A stretch of 64,000 nucleotides of DNA from Pseudomonas nabeulensis. Lineage in GTDB: Bacteria; Pseudomonadota; Gammaproteobacteria; Pseudomonadales; Pseudomonadaceae. The stretch is from the NCBI RefSeq assembly GCF_004682045.1, contig NZ_QUZT01000001.1, positions 1 through 64,000 of the forward strand, given 5' to 3'. This document shows positions 56,231-64,000 of the stretch, piece after piece. Numbering within the stretch: the first letter of the stretch is position 1; every line of letters begins with the position of its first letter. The notes under the pieces are model-generated. The model saw only the letters and a program-made list of their open reading frames with translations. It was not told the origin of the DNA and ran no database searches. A program made the translations under genes and the position numbers.

Positions 56231-58747
56231 TTAAACGTGGGGGGCATCGAACAGGTTGCGCCGCCCCTGCTCCCGGCTGAACTCCTCGAACATCTGACGC
56301 AGGTGCGGCATCATCTCCTGCGCGAGCTGCCGTGGATCCTTGACGTCGCCGTGCACGGTCACCGGCATGGTTGGAGAAAACGTCCACTGTTGATCAATCC
56401 GAGGGGGTTCCGGTTTCGCGGCGAGTCCAGCAGCCAGCACGGCCGGAGCCGTAGTTGCTGTGGGAGCCGCCGCCAACGAACGCGAGACATCCCCCAAGGC
56501 GGGCCCCGGTGCTGCCGGCGCTTTAAGCATCAACGGGCCGGACGATAGCGACGGCGCCATCTGCGCCAGACGTGGCATAACTGCCGCACCTGGCGCTGGC
56601 AACCGCAACGGCGAAGGCTGAGCCAGACGCTCTACAGGTGTGTCCGGCCCGCCAAAAGCGGCTTTACCCACCGCCCCGCCCAACTCGCCGCCGCCCCAAC
56701 TGCCGAGGAAGCCGCCGATCAATCCGCCAACGACGGTGCCGATCACCGGCACCACCGAACCAATCGCGGCGCCCGCTGCAGCACCGGCCAATGTTCCGGC
56801 CAAGGTGCCAGCGGCATTACCGTAGCCCTCGGCCTTTTCATCGCGGGTCTCGGCGTTTTGATAGGTATCAGCAGCGATCAAACCCGCCTCGATCAGTGCC
56901 ATAGGCGCGCCAACCTTGGCGAACCCGAGCCCCTTACCCATCATGGCCTTGGGCGCGAACCGGCTGGCCGTTGCGCCAATCGGCGCCGAAGGTGCAGCGG
57001 TACTGACGGGAGCGCCTCGGCCACCGCGACCACGTTTGCCCTTGCCGCGACGCCGCTTTCCATCACCTACATCGACCCCGCCACCGCTGCTGGAAGGGTT
57101 CGTGACAAACACTCGTTGGATCACGTTTGGATTGCCCATCAGCGAGCCGCGAGCAACATTCATCAAGCCTTTGCCGATCTTGATCGCATTGATCGCAGCG
57201 CCCAGGCCAACAACACCAGCAGCCAGCACGGCCGCCCCGCTGACCACTGTCGGAAACCGACCTGCCAACTCGCCAAGCCCATAGGCCACTTTCGCCAGCC
57301 CGTCTGCCGCCACATCCGTCAGCGGCCGTAATGCATCACCGATGCGGGTCATCGAGGATTCAATGCCGGCTGTCGCCGTTGCCCACTTCCGGTTGGACGT
57401 CTCCCGCGCCTTCGCCGCGTCCGATTCGATCTTGGCCTTGCCGTCCGTTTTCTTGATGGTCGACATGTCCGTCTTGATCTTTTCGCCGTATTTGATCTGC
57501 GCGAGCAGGCCCGCACTGGCGCTCTGATCGCTGACAATGGTTGCCAGACCAGCCGCTTCGGTGAGCGCGATCATGGCCTGCGCTTCCTCTTGGCTGCCAT
57601 CGACTGAGCTTTTGATTTTCTCCTTGAGGGCCTCGATTTTCTTGGCCTTGGCCGGATCCTGCTTTTTGATCAACTGCTCACTGAGCATGATGAACGCGTC
57701 GACAGGATTCGCCGCCTTGCCACTTTTCGTCGCCGCGTTGATCGAGCCGGCCAAGTCATAACCTTCTTTGGCAAACCGTTCCTGGCTGGTGCTGCTGATC
57801 ACTGCGTTGAGCAGGTTGTTCATGTTAGTGGCTGCAGCCGCCGCGTCCTGGGTTTGCGAATACTGCGACTGCAGACTGGCACCCAGAAAGCGCACAGCCT
57901 CCGGGCCTTCCATACCCAAGCGCCTGATGTTGCCAAGCATGGCGGGCAAGTACTTTGCCATTTCCTTGGGGCCGAACGCGCCGATGTCTCCGGCCGCTGC
58001 TACCTGGCCCAGCATCGCCGCCATGTCGCCCTGCTTGACCCCGGCTTCCTTGAAGGAGTTGATCAGGGTCGCGATGGTTTCGGGCTCCACGCCCTGGCCG
58101 TCGATCAGGTCCGCGATCTGCCCGGCATAGGAGGTGGCCACGTCCCAGTCCACGCCCTTTTCGATCAAGGCACCAACCGACTTCGCGAGCAGTTGCTGGC
58201 TCATACCTTTCTCTGCCGCGACCTTGCTGATGCTCGCCGCCAGCTTGGCCTCATCGCCGGTACCGGCGGTGTGCGCCCACAAGGACATCTGGCGAATCTG
58301 CGCCTGATAATCGCCAGAAATCTTGGTCGGGATCGCCAACGACCCTGTCAGCACAGCGGCCTGGCCCAGAGAATTCTTCATCCCCTCCTTGCCCTGCTGG
58401 ATCTGCGTATGGCCCAGCGCCTTGAGTTCGGCGCCCCGCGCTACTTTGCCGAGGGCCTGGTATTCCCTACGCAACTTGCCGACCTCAATGCCCTGTTCCT
58501 TCAGGGTTTTGAGATTGCCCTCCAGCTTTTTCAGCAGGTCACCGGCGGAGGCTGAGCCGGTGTCGTGGGCTTTTTTCCATTCGTCCCGCAGGCGGATCGT
58601 GTCGCCGATGGTGCTCTGCAGCACACGGGCCTTGGTGCCGGTTTCGCCGAGTTTCTTGATGCGGCCTTCAACGTCCTTGAAGGCGGCGCCGACCGTGGAG
58701 CTGACGACGCCGCCGATGACAAGGCCGAGCGCCAGGTTGTTTGCCAT
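56231..58747 (-). CDS. Tape measure protein (P2 gpT-like)
   Basis: 838 residues. Long helical N-terminal part, then tape-measure core (AAAGDIGAFGPKEMAKYLPAMLG region), hydrophobic segments (VVSGAAVLAAGVVGLGA; a Gly/Ala-rich stretch about 675-730), and a very basic linker (KRRRGKGKRGRGGRG). Length sets tail length. Located directly after the chaperone gene with its frameshift, the standard order. Confidence 0.92.
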   Translation of the reverse strand: MANNLALGLVIGGVVSSTVGAAFKDVEGRIKKLGETGTKARVLQSTIGDTIRLRDEWKKAHDTGSASAGDLLKKLEGNLKTLKEQGIEVGKLRREYQALGKVARGAELKALGHTQIQQGKEGMKNSLGQAAVLTGSLAIPTKISGDYQAQIRQMSLWAHTAGTGDEAKLAASISKVAAEKGMSQQLLAKSVGALIEKGVDWDVATSYAGQIADLIDGQGVEPETIATLINSFKEAGVKQGDMAAMLGQVAAAGDIGAFGPKEMAKYLPAMLGNIRRLGMEGPEAVRFLGASLQSQYSQTQDAAAAATNMNNLLNAVISSTSQERFAKEGYDLAGSINAATKSGKAANPVDAFIMLSEQLIKKQDPAKAKKIEALKEKIKSSVDGSQEEAQAMIALTEAAGLATIVSDQSASAGLLAQIKYGEKIKTDMSTIKKTDGKAKIESDAAKARETSNRKWATATAGIESSMTRIGDALRPLTDVAADGLAKVAYGLGELAGRFPTVVSGAAVLAAGVVGLGAAINAIKIGKGLMNVARGSLMGNPNVIQRVFVTNPSSSGGGVDVGDGKRRRGKGKRGRGGRGAPVSTAAPSAPIGATASRFAPKAMMGKGLGFAKVGAPMALIEAGLIAADTYQNAETRDEKAEGYGNAAGTLAGTLAGAAAGAAIGSVVPVIGTVVGGLIGGFLGSWGGGELGGAVGKAAFGGPDTPVERLAQPSPLRLPAPGAAVMPRLAQMAPSLSSGPLMLKAPAAPGPALGDVSRSLAAAPTATTAPAVLAAGLAAKPEPPRIDQQWTFSPTMPVTVHGDVKDPRQLAQEMMPHLRQMFEEFSREQGRRNLFDAPHV

Positions 58748-58775
58748 GAGAACACTCCAGGCAGGGATGCGGGGC

Positions 58776-58887
58776 TCAGTCCATGAGCCACCAGATCATC
58801 GTGGAAAAGGGCATGGTCTCGATTTCATTGGCGGCAAAGGAATATTGCGTCGCCAAGCGTTTCGCGACCTGCTTCTGCAGTTCGGCG
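58776..58887 (-). CDS. E'-like frameshift extension of the tail assembly chaperone
   Basis: In the +1 frame relative to the chaperone gene, an open frame without its own start runs from the chaperone's end to TGA at 58776-58778 (37 codons; NAELQKQVAKRLATQYSF, then ETMPFSTMIWWLMD). The end I..MPF..MIWW resembles the short E'/T domains made by frameshifting in other phages. The likely slip is GGG-G-TTT just before the chaperone stop, where a tRNA reading GGG can re-pair one base on. The fused product would be about 239 residues. Confidence 0.55.
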
Positions 58888-59493
58888 TTAAACCCCGTCG
58901 TCCTGCACCAGGCGAAAGTAGGCGGCTTGCAGCCGCTGGTAGTCCGTCAGCTTGAGCCCCTCCAGATCCTTGGTGTCGGACTCAGACAGGTTGGCCAGGA
59001 GGAGTGTCTCGCGCTGATCGTCGTCACCATTGGACGCCGAGGTCGCAGCACGCACGTCACGTACAGTCGGTGCGCGCAACATCAGTCGGTCGTGCTTGAT
59101 GTCTTTGATGTCATAGGGTCTGGACAGCGTGACGATGGCGCCGTCCGGGCCGACGACCAACCAAGTCGGGATCTGGTCGTTTTTCTCGGGCATCCCGGCA
59201 TCCAGCAGCAATTGCGAATATGCCGTCTGCACCCGTGCGTAGTCCGTCATTTTGAGCCCATCGATGTCCTTGGTACCGACGTCGGTAAGCGAGGCGAACA
59301 AGGTCACCTCACGCAACACGACGTCAGCGCCACCGATTGCGTCAGAGGCACGCACCTCGCGCAACGTCGGAGCGCGCAGGGTCAACTGGTCGACCGTGAC
59401 GCCATTAACGTCACTTGGACGAGTCAGGTTGATCGTCGCGCAGTCAGTGGCAATGGCGAGCCAGGAAGGCAGCTCTTTGAGTTTTCTTTTCAT
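58888..59493 (-). CDS. Tail assembly chaperone (gpE-like), internally duplicated
   Basis: 201 residues. Residues 8-100 and 108-200 are two copies of one domain, both 93 long and alignable without gaps; by hand 42 of 93 positions match. Shared motifs: LRAPT.R.VRA, RE.TL.A.L, TKD..GLK.TDY.R.Q.AY. The domain is the Mu gp41/E-type tail assembly chaperone, normally a single copy. It lies between the tube protein and the tape measure gene, as expected. Confidence 0.82.
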   Translation of the reverse strand: MKRKLKELPSWLAIATDCATINLTRPSDVNGVTVDQLTLRAPTLREVRASDAIGGADVVLREVTLFASLTDVGTKDIDGLKMTDYARVQTAYSQLLLDAGMPEKNDQIPTWLVVGPDGAIVTLSRPYDIKDIKHDRLMLRAPTVRDVRAATSASNGDDDQRETLLLANLSESDTKDLEGLKLTDYQRLQAAYFRLVQDDGV

Positions 59494-59507
59494 GCGAAAT
59501 ATTTCCC

Positions 59508-60011
59508 TTACATGCCCAGGTCGCGGCGGACGCTGGCGAGTTGATCCACACCATTGATGACCCGCACGCAGTTGATAGGATCGATTTCGTACATCAGGCG
59601 GCCAGCGACTTCGAGCTTGTAATAGCTGACAGCAACGGAGTACTTGAACTCCCCGGCCTCACCTGCTTTCCAGTCGCCCGGATCAATCTCTTTGAGCATG
59701 CCGCGCAGGGTGGCGACCACTGCCGTGGTCGCGCCTTTCTGGCCTTTGAAGGAACCCCGGAACACCGCGTTGAACGCAGTCTGATCGGCCAAGCCGTAAA
59801 ACTTCATGATCTCGGGGCGCGCACCTTTGCCGGCAAAACTGGACTCCAGTTTTTCCATTCCCTGATCCATCTCCACCGGGGCATCCATACCGCCAGCTCG
59901 ATGTTCCTCGGTTTTCAAGGTGAGCTTGGGGAGCGTCAGACTGGTGATCTCCCCGTTGAAGCTGAGGCCATCGATATGGGCGTTCATGTTGTAGAGCGTT
60001 TGCGGAACCAT
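59508..60011 (-). CDS. Major tail tube protein (P2 gpFII-like)
   Basis: 167 residues: YNMNAHIDGLSFNGEITSLTLPKL, GGMDAPVEMDQGMEKLESSFAGKG and YYKLEVAGRLMYEIDPINCVRVINGVDQLASVR are FII signatures. Forms the inner tube of the contractile tail. Follows the sheath gene by 12 bp. Confidence 0.95.
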   Translation of the reverse strand: MVPQTLYNMNAHIDGLSFNGEITSLTLPKLTLKTEEHRAGGMDAPVEMDQGMEKLESSFAGKGARPEIMKFYGLADQTAFNAVFRGSFKGQKGATTAVVATLRGMLKEIDPGDWKAGEAGEFKYSVAVSYYKLEVAGRLMYEIDPINCVRVINGVDQLASVRRDLGM

Positions 60012-60023
60012 CTGGGGTTCTCC

Positions 60024-61199
60024 TTATGCGTTGGTGTCGAGGACTTCGGTCAGCCACTGGTTGGTGACCTCGACCCGGAAGTTGGGGTTTTCTGCCGGCG
60101 GCACGTCGGTGAAGCGGATGTTCCAATACACCTTGCCCTGTTCCAGCTGGCTGGCTGTGTTCAGCTCCGGGTCCGCGAACACCTCGAAGTTGATCACTGC
60201 GCCCTGATTTTTCAGGTCGCGCATAAAGGCCTGCAGACCGTTCGTGACGTCGCTGACGTAGGTCTTGGTAATCGAGCGGTCCACCGCCCATTTATGGCCG
60301 TAAAGGATCGCGTCCATAACGATGTCCATGGTCCGCACGCGAGTGACAAACGCCCACTTCGGATCGCTGGAGCAGGTGCGGTTGCCCCAAAGGCGGAACC
60401 CGTCATCACGGATGATGGTGGTGATCTGCGCGTTGTTGAGCAGGTTGGCCCGGCAGGTTTCGTCGCCGTCCAGGAACTCGATAGGACGGCCGGTGCCGGT
60501 GAGGCCGACAAACTCTTTGTTCGACGGCGACGCCCAGAAGCCGTATTCCGAATCGGTCCAGGCGAAGAGCCCGGCGACCCAGGCTGAACCTGGTGCATCG
60601 ACGGTGGCACTGAATGCGGTGTCCCAGTACTGCACGCCGGGGTCGACCAGGAACACACGCTTGCTGCCGAAGTTTTCGCGGTACTCCATGACGGCTTCGT
60701 CGGTGGTGTTGGGACCGTCGATGATTGCCATGGCGCGCAGCTTTTCGCTCAGCGCCACCAGCGCCGTGGCGACGGGCAAGGTCGCGGTGTGCTTGGGTGC
60801 GGCCAGCAAGCGGGGCTGCGCGTTGAAACGGCTCTTGCCGTCGAGCAGCGCCTTCATGCCGGTGCGAGTACCGTTCGCCAGGACGCCACCGATGATGGCC
60901 GAGGTCTGCGCGGCCGCGTCTGCCAGTTTCTCCACACCACAGGCGACAATCACCGCCTTGGAACGAACGTAAATAGCCTGCACCGCCTTGGTGATTGCCG
61001 CGTCTGCGCCCCAGGCGGCGATGGCTTCGCTTTCGCGGGTGATCAGCATCAGCTGATTGGGCAACGCACTGGCACCAGGGCCAGGGGTGAATGTGTCGCA
61101 AAGGCCAATGATCGACGACGACGGCACGGCGATAGGCCGCGTGCCGGTATCGACGTTGGTCACGGTGACGCCGTGAAAAAAACCACCTGCAGTACTCAT
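60024..61199 (-). CDS. Tail sheath protein (P2 gpFI-like)
   Basis: 391 residues from ATG 61199 (MSTAGGFFHGVTVTNVDTGTRPI), GGAG upstream; the open frame extends further without a good start. FWASPSNKEFVGLTGTGRPIEF, RLWGNRTCSSDPKWAFVTRVRTMD and PENPNFRVEVT-like end are typical. Contractile outer sheath, so the tail is of myovirus or R-tailocin type. Confidence 0.95.
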   Translation of the reverse strand: MSTAGGFFHGVTVTNVDTGTRPIAVPSSSIIGLCDTFTPGPGASALPNQLMLITRESEAIAAWGADAAITKAVQAIYVRSKAVIVACGVEKLADAAAQTSAIIGGVLANGTRTGMKALLDGKSRFNAQPRLLAAPKHTATLPVATALVALSEKLRAMAIIDGPNTTDEAVMEYRENFGSKRVFLVDPGVQYWDTAFSATVDAPGSAWVAGLFAWTDSEYGFWASPSNKEFVGLTGTGRPIEFLDGDETCRANLLNNAQITTIIRDDGFRLWGNRTCSSDPKWAFVTRVRTMDIVMDAILYGHKWAVDRSITKTYVSDVTNGLQAFMRDLKNQGAVINFEVFADPELNTASQLEQGKVYWNIRFTDVPPAENPNFRVEVTNQWLTEVLDTNA

Positions 61200-61297
61200 G
61201 GTTGAACTCCAGAAACGAGAAAGCCCCGCATAAGCGAGGCCGTGGGTTGGCAGTGATGCGCGTAACGGAAAAGAAAAGGCCCCGTCAGTGCGGGACG

Positions 61298-61993
61298 TTA
61301 TTGGATCAACTGAGCCAGCCATGCAGGCTGTTCAGGCCTGTACTCAATTGCCGGGAAGTACTCCGACTCAGGCCAGTCGCGCAGATCCTGCCGGTAGCCC
61401 TGCAACTGCTTGTACTGCTCTGCCGTGAGGGCCGTAGGCCGCTCGGCCTCCACCTCATCACGGTGCCGCGAGATCAACGGATCTGTGAGCAGCAACACGC
61501 GGTCGCGGATTGCACGCTCGCGGTTTTTCTGTTCTTCCAGCGTAGGGCCAGGCGCTGGAACAGTGCTTGGCCGTCCGTTTTCGCCAGGCGCAAGCACTGA
61601 GCCACCCAGCGAAAGCACTCGGTAAATCTCGTCGTGCTCATCCTGCGTTACGTCGATAAGCTCGGACGCTGGTGGAAGCAAGCACGTAGGGTTAGGCACG
61701 GTAATGAGCGGAGGTGAAGCTCCCTCATCTGGAACCATAATCATTGGATGCGCTGCCTCAGGATCAGGAATCAAAATGGTTTTATATTCCGCTTGAGCAA
61801 CCGTTTCCTCACCCTCTCCCTCAAGCTCAACCCAGGCCGGGTTGGGCACTGAAATACTTGGGCGAATCCACTCCGGGTCAGGAACAGCCACGGTAGGCCG
61901 CACCCACTCGGGGTCAGCCACCTGAATAGCCCGAGTATTGTGGAATACCTCATTGAAGAACGTATTATCTTTTGCGCTATAGAAAATTTTCAT
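61298..61993 (-). CDS. Tail fibre assembly chaperone with internal VPDPEW repeats
   Basis: 231 residues. N-terminus MKIFYSAKDNTFFNEVFH and C-terminus RAIRDRVLLLTDPLISRHRDE ... LQGYRQDLRDWPESEYFPAIEYRPEQPAWL mark it as a phage tail assembly chaperone that folds the adjacent fibre. Between them (about 24-110) a 12-residue unit (VPDPEWxRPxIx) recurs six times in two sets of three. Immediately follows the fibre gene (3-bp gap). Confidence 0.8.
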   Translation of the reverse strand: MKIFYSAKDNTFFNEVFHNTRAIQVADPEWVRPTVAVPDPEWIRPSISVPNPAWVELEGEGEETVAQAEYKTILIPDPEAAHPMIMVPDEGASPPLITVPNPTCLLPPASELIDVTQDEHDEIYRVLSLGGSVLAPGENGRPSTVPAPGPTLEEQKNRERAIRDRVLLLTDPLISRHRDEVEAERPTALTAEQYKQLQGYRQDLRDWPESEYFPAIEYRPEQPAWLAQLIQ

Positions 61994-61996
61994 TTA

Positions 61997-63982
61997 TTAG
62001 AATCCCCTGGCCTCTACCATTAAAACTAGTCCTGTTTGCACTACAGAGGCCCACTCCTCAACTCTCACAGTACACCCAGTTGCTGTAATCGCAGACACCG
62101 AAACACCCAGCGCCGACGCAGTACTAGCCGCTAGCTTTAGACTTGGCCTTACATTTAAACACTGGCCAGGAAACTGAAACGGCCATGTAACTGGAACTAA
62201 AGTAGTTCCAGGGGTATCGCCAACAACAACCTCAGCCCATTGAATAATCTCGCCGGTATCGGCGTTCTTACTCCAGCCGTTAGCAGCGAGCAGGGCCGTA
62301 TCCTTGGGCTTTAACGGCTGGAGCATTACAAGCTCACCGGTTGTATCTTTTCGCATGTAAGGCAGGTTTTTATCACCACTCGCCAACCCCAATGCTGTTA
62401 TCGAGTCGCGGAGCGGGTACTGCGATGTCCAAGCTTTCACGAATTCTGTATTAGCAATTCGCTTGCTATTATCGCCCGCGTCCTGAGTTGGAACAGTAGC
62501 CACCCCTGATACAGCCAACGAAGGAACAGTTAACAGGCCCTCATAGGAGTAAGTCATTGTAGGGCCGGTGGCGCTGTTGTCGGCGTTAACAGTTCTCCAG
62601 GTAAAACCGCCAGTTCCTGAGCTTCGGTTGCACACAGAATTGAAAGCGTTAGTGAACTGCCCGTCAGCTCCGTATGAAACGTATGCGCCTGGATTGTTAA
62701 TAGGCAAGGAGTTAGTAGTAATGCGCAGGCTGAAAAAACTAGGCGAGTAAGCCCCACCACTAACAGGCATTTTAGTTGCAGGGTCGAAGTTTCCGTCGTG
62801 ATAAACAGTTCGATGTACAAATGACCCATCGGCAAGCACACGCCGGAAGCCAAAAATATCACCGCCACCCCCTACATGCCCGAAAATATCGAACGCGGCG
62901 AGAGATTCGCCGGGGTACTTCATATGCAAAAACAAGCCACCACTTGAGCTAGGCGGGCTATCGGTGGTCCCACTCGCATATACGCCAATCTGGTGCCTGG
63001 CAATGTCCGCGATTTTCCCAACAACACCAGTTTGAGGCGTTGAAAGGATAGCGTCAGTAATACCGGCACCCGCAAGCGTCGTGGGGTTCGTGCCTGCAAT
63101 AACGCGACCGAGCTTATCCACGGTCAAGCTGCGGTAGGTGCCAGCGACAACCCCCGTGCGCCCGGCAACCACTTCAAAAGTCAGTGCAGTGGTGCCAAGT
63201 ACAATCGGCGCATCTGTCACGAGCTGCCAAACGCTATCACCGTTGGTAGTACCTTTCTCAACGGTGACGAACAGGCCCGGTGTGACCTCGGCACCGGCGT
63301 CAGCATCTTGAGCGCGCTTCCAGGCACCGGCTGCCGGCACAACGTAGATACCGTTGTTTTTTGCCTGAGTCTGGTCTTTCACCAGTACGCGGTCATCTGC
63401 GGCAAGCGCGACGCCGTCGACAGTCTGTAGGCCACTCAAGACGATGTTCGCCGTGGTGGCCACGAGCACCGAATGCTTGAAGTCCTGCTTGTTGAGCGCC
63501 TCAGCAATCGACAGGTCAACATATTCGCGGGTCGCCAGCACAATCGAAGGATCAATCTTCAGAACAATGTTACTGATGCTGGAAACAATGAAGTTCATCC
63601 GCACGATTTGCGTACGACCTGAGCCCTGGTCCAAAGCTGATTTATAGCTTGGCGCACAGTTGGCAACAGCAACCAAGTCACCGTCCGAATCGTACAACCC
63701 GATCTCCCGGACCCACCAACCACCCACGTCCGCCGGGATCACCTGCTCAGCAATGATCACCGCCGCGTTAACCGGATCAACGCGCAGTTGATTCAGCGGT
63801 GCACGTCGCTGCTCGTTGATCAGCTTGGTCTGTGTTGCGCTGGGCATAGGATCAGTGCCATTGGCATCCCCTACCCCGAGCTGGGTCAGGTTCCAGGGAA
63901 TCCCCAAGGCATTGGCATTTGCCAACTTTGCGGCCCCCACGTTGGTGAGGATCGCCATAAATTGCGAGTTGCGATCAATCAT
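61997..63982 (-). CDS. Tail fibre protein (P2 gpH-like)
   Basis: 661 residues. N-terminal tail-collar/DUF3751 domain (about 1-150: SQFMAILTNVGAAKLANANALG, VGGWWVREIGLYDSDGDL). Middle part has Gly/Ala/Thr/Val beta repeats with a linker (LSGLQTVDGVALAADDRVLVKDQTQAKNNGIYVV). The C-terminus (about 540-661) is a gp53-like tip (GWSKNADTGEIIQWAEV, PVTWPFQFPGQCLNVRPSL) that should bind the host receptor, probably LPS. Confidence 0.9.
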   Translation of the reverse strand: MIDRNSQFMAILTNVGAAKLANANALGIPWNLTQLGVGDANGTDPMPSATQTKLINEQRRAPLNQLRVDPVNAAVIIAEQVIPADVGGWWVREIGLYDSDGDLVAVANCAPSYKSALDQGSGRTQIVRMNFIVSSISNIVLKIDPSIVLATREYVDLSIAEALNKQDFKHSVLVATTANIVLSGLQTVDGVALAADDRVLVKDQTQAKNNGIYVVPAAGAWKRAQDADAGAEVTPGLFVTVEKGTTNGDSVWQLVTDAPIVLGTTALTFEVVAGRTGVVAGTYRSLTVDKLGRVIAGTNPTTLAGAGITDAILSTPQTGVVGKIADIARHQIGVYASGTTDSPPSSSGGLFLHMKYPGESLAAFDIFGHVGGGGDIFGFRRVLADGSFVHRTVYHDGNFDPATKMPVSGGAYSPSFFSLRITTNSLPINNPGAYVSYGADGQFTNAFNSVCNRSSGTGGFTWRTVNADNSATGPTMTYSYEGLLTVPSLAVSGVATVPTQDAGDNSKRIANTEFVKAWTSQYPLRDSITALGLASGDKNLPYMRKDTTGELVMLQPLKPKDTALLAANGWSKNADTGEIIQWAEVVVGDTPGTTLVPVTWPFQFPGQCLNVRPSLKLAASTASALGVSVSAITATGCTVRVEEWASVVQTGLVLMVEARGF

Positions 63983-64000
63983 GGGTAAACGTCCAGAGTG
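63979..64000 (-). CDS. Possible C-terminal end of a gpI-like tail gene (runs off the window)
   Basis: A frame entering from the edge reads TLDVYP and stops at TGA 63979-63981, overlapping the fibre ATG as ATGA. Position before the fibre gene fits gpI in the P2 order. Only seven codons are visible, so this rests on context. Confidence 0.35.

Larger units (their letters stand above)
45620..64000. mobile_element. Prophage or tailocin-like element integrated in dusA (left end; runs off the window)
   Basis: From the dusA junction onward the genes are phage-type: an SOS-linked umuDC, an orphan DNA adenine methylase, a lysis cassette and a P2-like contractile tail module transcribed toward the junction, plus AT-rich cargo next to it. 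No integrase, repressor, terminase or capsid gene is present in the visible part. Right end unknown. Confidence 0.85.

Overview
The window looks like the chromosome of a Pseudomonas of the P. fluorescens group. Three things suggest this. The gene order gyrA-serC-pheA-hisC-tyrA::aroA-cmk-rpsA-ihfB-lapA-wzz is the Pseudomonas aromatic 'supraoperon' leading into the O-antigen locus. The neighbours mtnA / methylthioadenosine deaminase / ubiG / mupP / yciK are in Pseudomonas order. Many intergenic spaces hold the paired TGTGGGAGGGGGCTTGCCCC palindromes (REP/REPIN) typical of this group. Host genes are GC-rich; accessory genes at 45.9-47.8 kb and 51.6-52.9 kb are clearly more AT-rich.

Region by region. 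1-12.7 kb (minus strand): the start of wzz, lapA, ihfB, a small lipoprotein, rpsA, cmk, the fused tyrA-aroA, hisC, pheA, serC and gyrA. 13.1-18.0 kb: mtnA (minus), then a methylthioadenosine/SAH deaminase, ubiG, mupP and yciK (plus). 18.2-26.3 kb: a LuxR solo of the plant-responsive PipR type. It is flanked by two proline-iminopeptidase-like hydrolases, one of them heading an operon for a complete peptide ABC transporter; a lux-box-like palindrome precedes each hydrolase. 26.4-32.3 kb: a purine/nucleoside group (NCS2 permease, LysR regulator, Tsx-like channel, PunC exporter with its regulator PunR). 32.3-44.2 kb: an ArgD-like aminotransferase and a divergent LysR, a HAD phosphatase, fabV, lpxO-like, ppnN, a VapBC-type toxin-antitoxin pair, mqo, an MFS transporter and small exported proteins. 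44.3-45.5 kb: a DUF6124-like gene with a structured leader, and a ParDE pair whose toxin lacks a normal start codon.

At 45.575-45.64 kb lies the 5' end of dusA (21 codons, then a stop), a known integration target of dusA-specific elements. From here to the right edge the DNA is phage-derived. First comes cargo: a membrane protein, a CBS-HEPN protein, SOS-controlled umuDC with a divergent SRAP/HMCES gene, a DNA adenine methylase, and an acyltransferase probably acting on LPS. Then, all on the minus strand, come a lysis cassette (Rz/Rz1, GH19 endolysin) and a P2-like contractile tail module in order I-H-G-FI-FII-E/E'-T-U-X-D. No head genes or integrase are visible, so a full prophage and a tailocin-like remnant cannot be told apart here.

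The most interesting points are the PipR locus with its paired palindromes, the dusA junction and its cargo (especially the CBS-HEPN gene), the ParE frame with an ACG start, and the internally duplicated tail chaperone with a probable +1 programmed frameshift.
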